Positions 5,280-7,277 of a stretch of DNA of 7,277 bases are shown here, piece by piece. The position numbers and the translations under genes were made by a program. The DNA is from CAWEHQ01 sp051001995 (GTDB taxonomy: Bacteria; Actinomycetota; Thermoleophilia; Solirubrobacterales; Thermoleophilaceae). The stretch covers positions 1 through 7,277 of the forward strand of contig JBPCMT010000094.1 of assembly GCA_051001995.1 (NCBI GenBank), read 5' to 3'. Position 1 is the stretch's first letter. Each line of letters begins with the position of its first letter. The notes below the pieces were generated by a model. It saw only the letters and a list, made by a program, of their open reading frames with translations. It was not told the origin of the DNA and did no database searches.

Positions 5280-6563
5280 TTACTGGTTGCGTCTGCGCGG
5301 ACGCCGGCCGCGGAACGGGCCGCGCACCTCGTACACCACGCCGGTCCCGAAGGCGCGCTGCGAGGCGAAGTAGAGCCGTCGCCCCGACGGGTCGAACACG
5401 ACCCCGGTCACCTCCGAGGAGGCCTCGGTCCCGGCGTCACCGTGTTGCGGGCCGGTCAGCTTCGCGAAACGCGCCACCCGGCGCTTCGGCGGCGGTGTGA
5501 TGATCGCGATGTCGAACGGATCGTCGCCCCCGTCGTCCTCGCAGACGTAGAGGTCGCCGGAGCGTGAGACCGTGATGTTGTCGACGTCGGTGAGCGGCGG
5601 GTCGTCGAGGCGCTTCGCGTTGTAGATGATCCGAATCCGCTCGGTGCGCGTGTTGTAGGCGCGGATCTTGCTGTCCTCGGTGGTCGCGACGTAGACGAGT
5701 CCGGTGTCGAACCAGATTCCCTCGCCGCGCGCGAACTCCCTGGCGCCCGGGACCTGGTGACGGGTGGGCCGTCGCCTCGCGGACGGGTCGGGAACCCGCT
5801 CCCACTCCACGTACCCGTCCCGCTTCACGCGGGCGATCTCCAGCCTTCCGGCCGTGAGGTCTCCCCTGCGCCGGGGCGTGAAGCGATAGAAGCCGCCGTC
5901 GGAGAGGTCCTCGGTGAGGTAGAGCCGGCCGGTCCGGCGATCGACGCACGCGGCCTCGTGCTTGAACACGCCGAGCGCCGGGCGAGCCTTCGCGCGCCGC
6001 TGGCCGCGCGGGTCGCACTCCCATACGCGGCCCTCGTCGATCTCCTCGCACGAGAGCCAGGTGCCCCACGGCGTGGCTCCGCCCGAGCAGTTGTTGCTCG
6101 TTCCCTCGAGAATGCGGTAGGCGCGCCTGATCGACCCGTCGGCCGCGAAGCGGATCGCGCTCGCCCCCCCTTCGCCGGCTCCTCCGGGCAGCCCCGGCAA
6201 CCCGGGCGCCTCCGGGACCTCGGAGTTCGAGACCAGGATCCAACCGCCGTCGCCGGTCTCGTAGGTGGCCGCGCCGTCGGAGAAGGCGTGCCACACATAT
6301 CGCGTGCCCTTCACCGGCTGGCCGCCGCGGGCGACGATCCGCGACCGAAAGCCCTCGGGGAGCCGGATGCCGTGGCGGTCGGGGGCGCCGAGAGGCCCGT
6401 ACGGGCTGCGTCCTTGCTCGGCCGGCGCGGCGAGCGCGGCGCGCCAGAACTCCGGCCCGAGCGCCAGCGCTCCGGCCGCGGTCAGCCCTGTGCGGACGAC
6501 GTCGCGGCGGCGAAGCAGGCGCCCGCCGCTGTCCCCGGTGTGATCGCCCCCGCGCTCGGTCAC
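5280..6563 (-). CDS. Tat-exported PhoX-like (DUF839) protein
   Basis: A metal-dependent, beta-propeller-type protein related to PhoX alkaline phosphatases, exported folded by the Tat system. The 427-aa product has a twin-arginine signal: LLRRRDVVRTG at 16-26, then a short hydrophobic stretch and an ALAA cleavage region near 43-46. Family motifs are NNCSGGATPWGTWLSCEE (157-174, with Cys159 as probable iron ligand and Glu173/174), FKHEAACVD (200-208), LYLTEDLSDGGFYRF (214-228), EGIWFD (281-286), LYVCEDDGG (338-346) and EVTGVVFDPSG (384-394). PhoX in Pseudomonas and Vibrio is known to use Fe and Ca and to release phosphate from monoesters. This version is much shorter than the usual 600-700 aa and has NSE at 113-115 where I would expect NHE-like sequence, so phosphatase activity is not assured. 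It has a Gly/Pro-rich loop (117-135) and an Arg-rich C-terminus. The GTG at 6563 follows a TANNNT box by 10 nt. Confidence 0.85.
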   Translation of the reverse strand: MTERGGDHTGDSGGRLLRRRDVVRTGLTAAGALALGPEFWRAALAAPAEQGRSPYGPLGAPDRHGIRLPEGFRSRIVARGGQPVKGTRYVWHAFSDGAATYETGDGGWILVSNSEVPEAPGLPGLPGGAGEGGASAIRFAADGSIRRAYRILEGTSNNCSGGATPWGTWLSCEEIDEGRVWECDPRGQRRAKARPALGVFKHEAACVDRRTGRLYLTEDLSDGGFYRFTPRRRGDLTAGRLEIARVKRDGYVEWERVPDPSARRRPTRHQVPGAREFARGEGIWFDTGLVYVATTEDSKIRAYNTRTERIRIIYNAKRLDDPPLTDVDNITVSRSGDLYVCEDDGGDDPFDIAIITPPPKRRVARFAKLTGPQHGDAGTEASSEVTGVVFDPSGRRLYFASQRAFGTGVVYEVRGPFRGRRPRRRNQ

Positions 6564-6573
6564 CGCGACCGGC

Positions 6574-6579
6574 AGGTTA
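6574..6579 (-). promoter_or_regulatory. -10-like box TAACCT for the PhoX-like gene
   Basis: TAACCT fits TANNNT and ends 10 nt before the GTG at 6563, giving a leader of about 3 nt or none. No PHO-box-like direct repeat was visible in the 180-bp upstream gap, so phosphate control is not supported by the sequence. Confidence 0.4.
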
Positions 6580-6730
6580 GCCGGGTGGCTGGGGACCGTG
6601 TGACCGAGCAGTGAAGCGCTCCGAGGCCGGCGCAGGGTTTCGCGGCGACCAGGCGGGATGCCCGGGCACGGCGAGGTGTGTCGACGCGGGGTTGGCGAAG
6701 CGGTCGCCGAGGCGCGCCGGGTCGGGGTGA

Positions 6731-6749
6731 CGTAGGCGCTCGCGCTACG
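6731..6749. repeat. Imperfect hairpin at the 3' end of the GFA-family gene
   Basis: CGTAG and CTACG pair as 5 bp, with two more G-C pairs past one bulge. The hairpin includes the GFA stop codon (6745-6747) and has no T-run after it. It might weakly stop transcription between the GFA and PhoX-like genes. The rest of the gap, 6580-6744, holds nothing else that I recognise. Confidence 0.2.
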
Positions 6750-7167
6750 TGCGCGGCTTGGCCTCGCCGAACCGGGGAAGCCCGTCGTCGGGCAGCGGTT
6801 CCCAGGAGGCGGCGTAGTTCACAAAGGCGCGCGAGCCGGGCCACACTCCGGGGTCGCCGTCGAAGGCGCCGAGCCGCACGCTCATCTGCGTCGGGTCGTC
6901 TCGGTTGCGGCTGAACAGGTGAGCGCCGCACTCGCGGCAGAAGGCCTTCTCGAACCCGCCGTCGGGGTGACGCCAGGCCTTCACCAGATGCTCGCCCTCG
7001 ACCAGCCGGAAGGTCCGCCCGTCGATGCGTGCCTGCGCCGACGACCCGGTGCCGGTACGACGCTGGCAGCGCGTGCAGTGGCAGTAGCCAGCCTCGTTCG
7101 CGGGCTTCGTGAGCTCGAAGCGAACGCCGCCGCAGAGGCAGCGGCCGGTGAGGGAGGGCGTCGGCAC
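6745..7167 (-). CDS. GFA-family zinc protein (glutathione-dependent formaldehyde-activating-like)
   Basis: A small cytoplasmic zinc protein of the Gfa fold. The founding member was described as helping formaldehyde react with glutathione; most members, including this one, have no proven reaction, and many actinobacteria use mycothiol instead of glutathione. With the GTG at 7167 it is 140 aa, the usual family length. All seven conserved cysteines are present: Cys10 and Cys12 (GRCLCGGV), Cys29, Cys31 and Cys34 (YCHCTRCQR), and Cys77 and Cys80 (FCRECGAHLFSR). These match the structural and catalytic zinc sites. The open frame runs upstream to 7263, but that extension is the tRNA-Sec gene translated, so it is rejected. 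A GATACT box ends 6 nt before the GTG, and there is no Shine-Dalgarno sequence. The gene lies 20 bp after the tRNA on the same strand and may be partly read from the tRNA promoter. Confidence 0.88.
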   Translation of the reverse strand: MPTPSLTGRCLCGGVRFELTKPANEAGYCHCTRCQRRTGTGSSAQARIDGRTFRLVEGEHLVKAWRHPDGGFEKAFCRECGAHLFSRNRDDPTQMSVRLGAFDGDPGVWPGSRAFVNYAASWEPLPDDGLPRFGEAKPRT

Positions 7168-7173
7168 AGCGTC

Positions 7174-7179
7174 AGTATC
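7174..7179 (-). promoter_or_regulatory. -10-like box GATACT for the GFA-family gene
   Basis: GATACT ends 6 nt before the GTG at 7167, the same arrangement as GATAAT before the GTG at 255. It lies between the tRNA 3' end (7188) and the GFA start, so a -35 element, if any, would fall inside the tRNA gene. Confidence 0.4.
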
Positions 7180-7187
7180 GCGCGCCA

Positions 7188-7277
7188 CGGAGCGGCGATG
7201 GAATCGAACCATCCAAGCGGAGGGCTGCTCCGCCCTGCCGGTTTTGAAGACCGGATGGGCCACCAGACCCCTGCCGC
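7188..7277 (-). tRNA. selC: tRNA-Sec (anticodon UCA), 5' end cut by the window edge
   Basis: Selenocysteine tRNA, which is charged with serine, converted to Sec by SelA, and delivered by SelB to UGA codons that carry a SECIS element. Read on the minus strand: the window edge opens with GCGGC (7277-7273), the last five bases of the 5' acceptor strand. Next come a D arm GGGTC-TGGT-GGCCC (7270-7257), an anticodon arm CCGGT-CTTCAAA-ACCGG (7254-7238) with anticodon TCA at 7247-7245, and a long variable arm (7237-7214) with a perfect 6-bp stem GCGGAG/CTCCGC. The T arm is GATGG-TTCGATT-CCATC (7213-7197), and the 3' acceptor strand GCCGCTCC (7196-7189) is followed by discriminator G at 7188. An 8-bp acceptor plus 5-bp T stem, a 4-nt D loop and a UCA anticodon are the hallmarks of bacterial tRNA-Sec. 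About 3 nt (predicted GGA) are missing. CCA is not encoded. Confidence 0.95.

Noticed and set aside
5757..6614. Plus-strand open frame of 285 codons opposite the PhoX-like gene
   Set aside because: It is antisense to a gene with a Tat signal and conserved metal-site motifs, and has no domain of its own.

Overview
The window is very GC-rich, densely coded DNA. The base composition, the Tat- and Sec-exported enzymes, and the repeated pattern of a -10-like box placed only 6-10 nt before a start codon all suggest an actinobacterium. The gene content feels closest to Thermoleophilia/Solirubrobacterales, but that placement is an inference from protein style and was not tested by any search. I see eight protein genes and one tRNA gene, and no mobile element, CRISPR array or rRNA.

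Left part (1-1448): the N-terminal 85 codons of an exported beta-lactamase-fold serine hydrolase run off the left edge on the minus strand. Divergent from it is a 91-aa membrane-anchored protein of unknown function with four cysteines. Facing that gene is a minus-strand double-hotdog acyl-CoA thioesterase. Its conserved N-terminus lies upstream of the first in-frame ATG, and its best start is an unusual CTG behind a strong Shine-Dalgarno sequence.

Middle (1449-5259): a 65-bp divergent intergenic region separates the thioesterase from a secreted clan GH-A glycoside hydrolase on the plus strand. This converges, with 9 bp between stop codons, on a minus-strand two-domain VOC ring-cleaving dioxygenase (MhqO/PcpA-like). 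Upstream of the dioxygenase on the same strand is an exported alpha/beta hydrolase of the X-Pro dipeptidyl-peptidase (S15/CocE) type.

Right part (5280-7277): a Tat-exported PhoX-like (DUF839) protein lies just upstream of the hydrolase. Further right are a GFA-family zinc protein and, at the edge, a selenocysteine tRNA (anticodon UCA) that lacks only about 3 nt of its 5' end.

How the genes fit together: the three minus-strand genes at 2720-6563 are close enough to be co-transcribed, but each has its own -10-like box and the three enzymes do not form an obvious pathway. Three exported hydrolytic enzymes (glycoside hydrolase, S15-like hydrolase, PhoX-like protein) suggest nutrient scavenging outside the cell. 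The most informative points are the tRNA-Sec, which implies selenoprotein synthesis in this organism, the recurring leaderless-type gene starts, and the non-canonical thioesterase start. I found no convincing undescribed multi-gene system.
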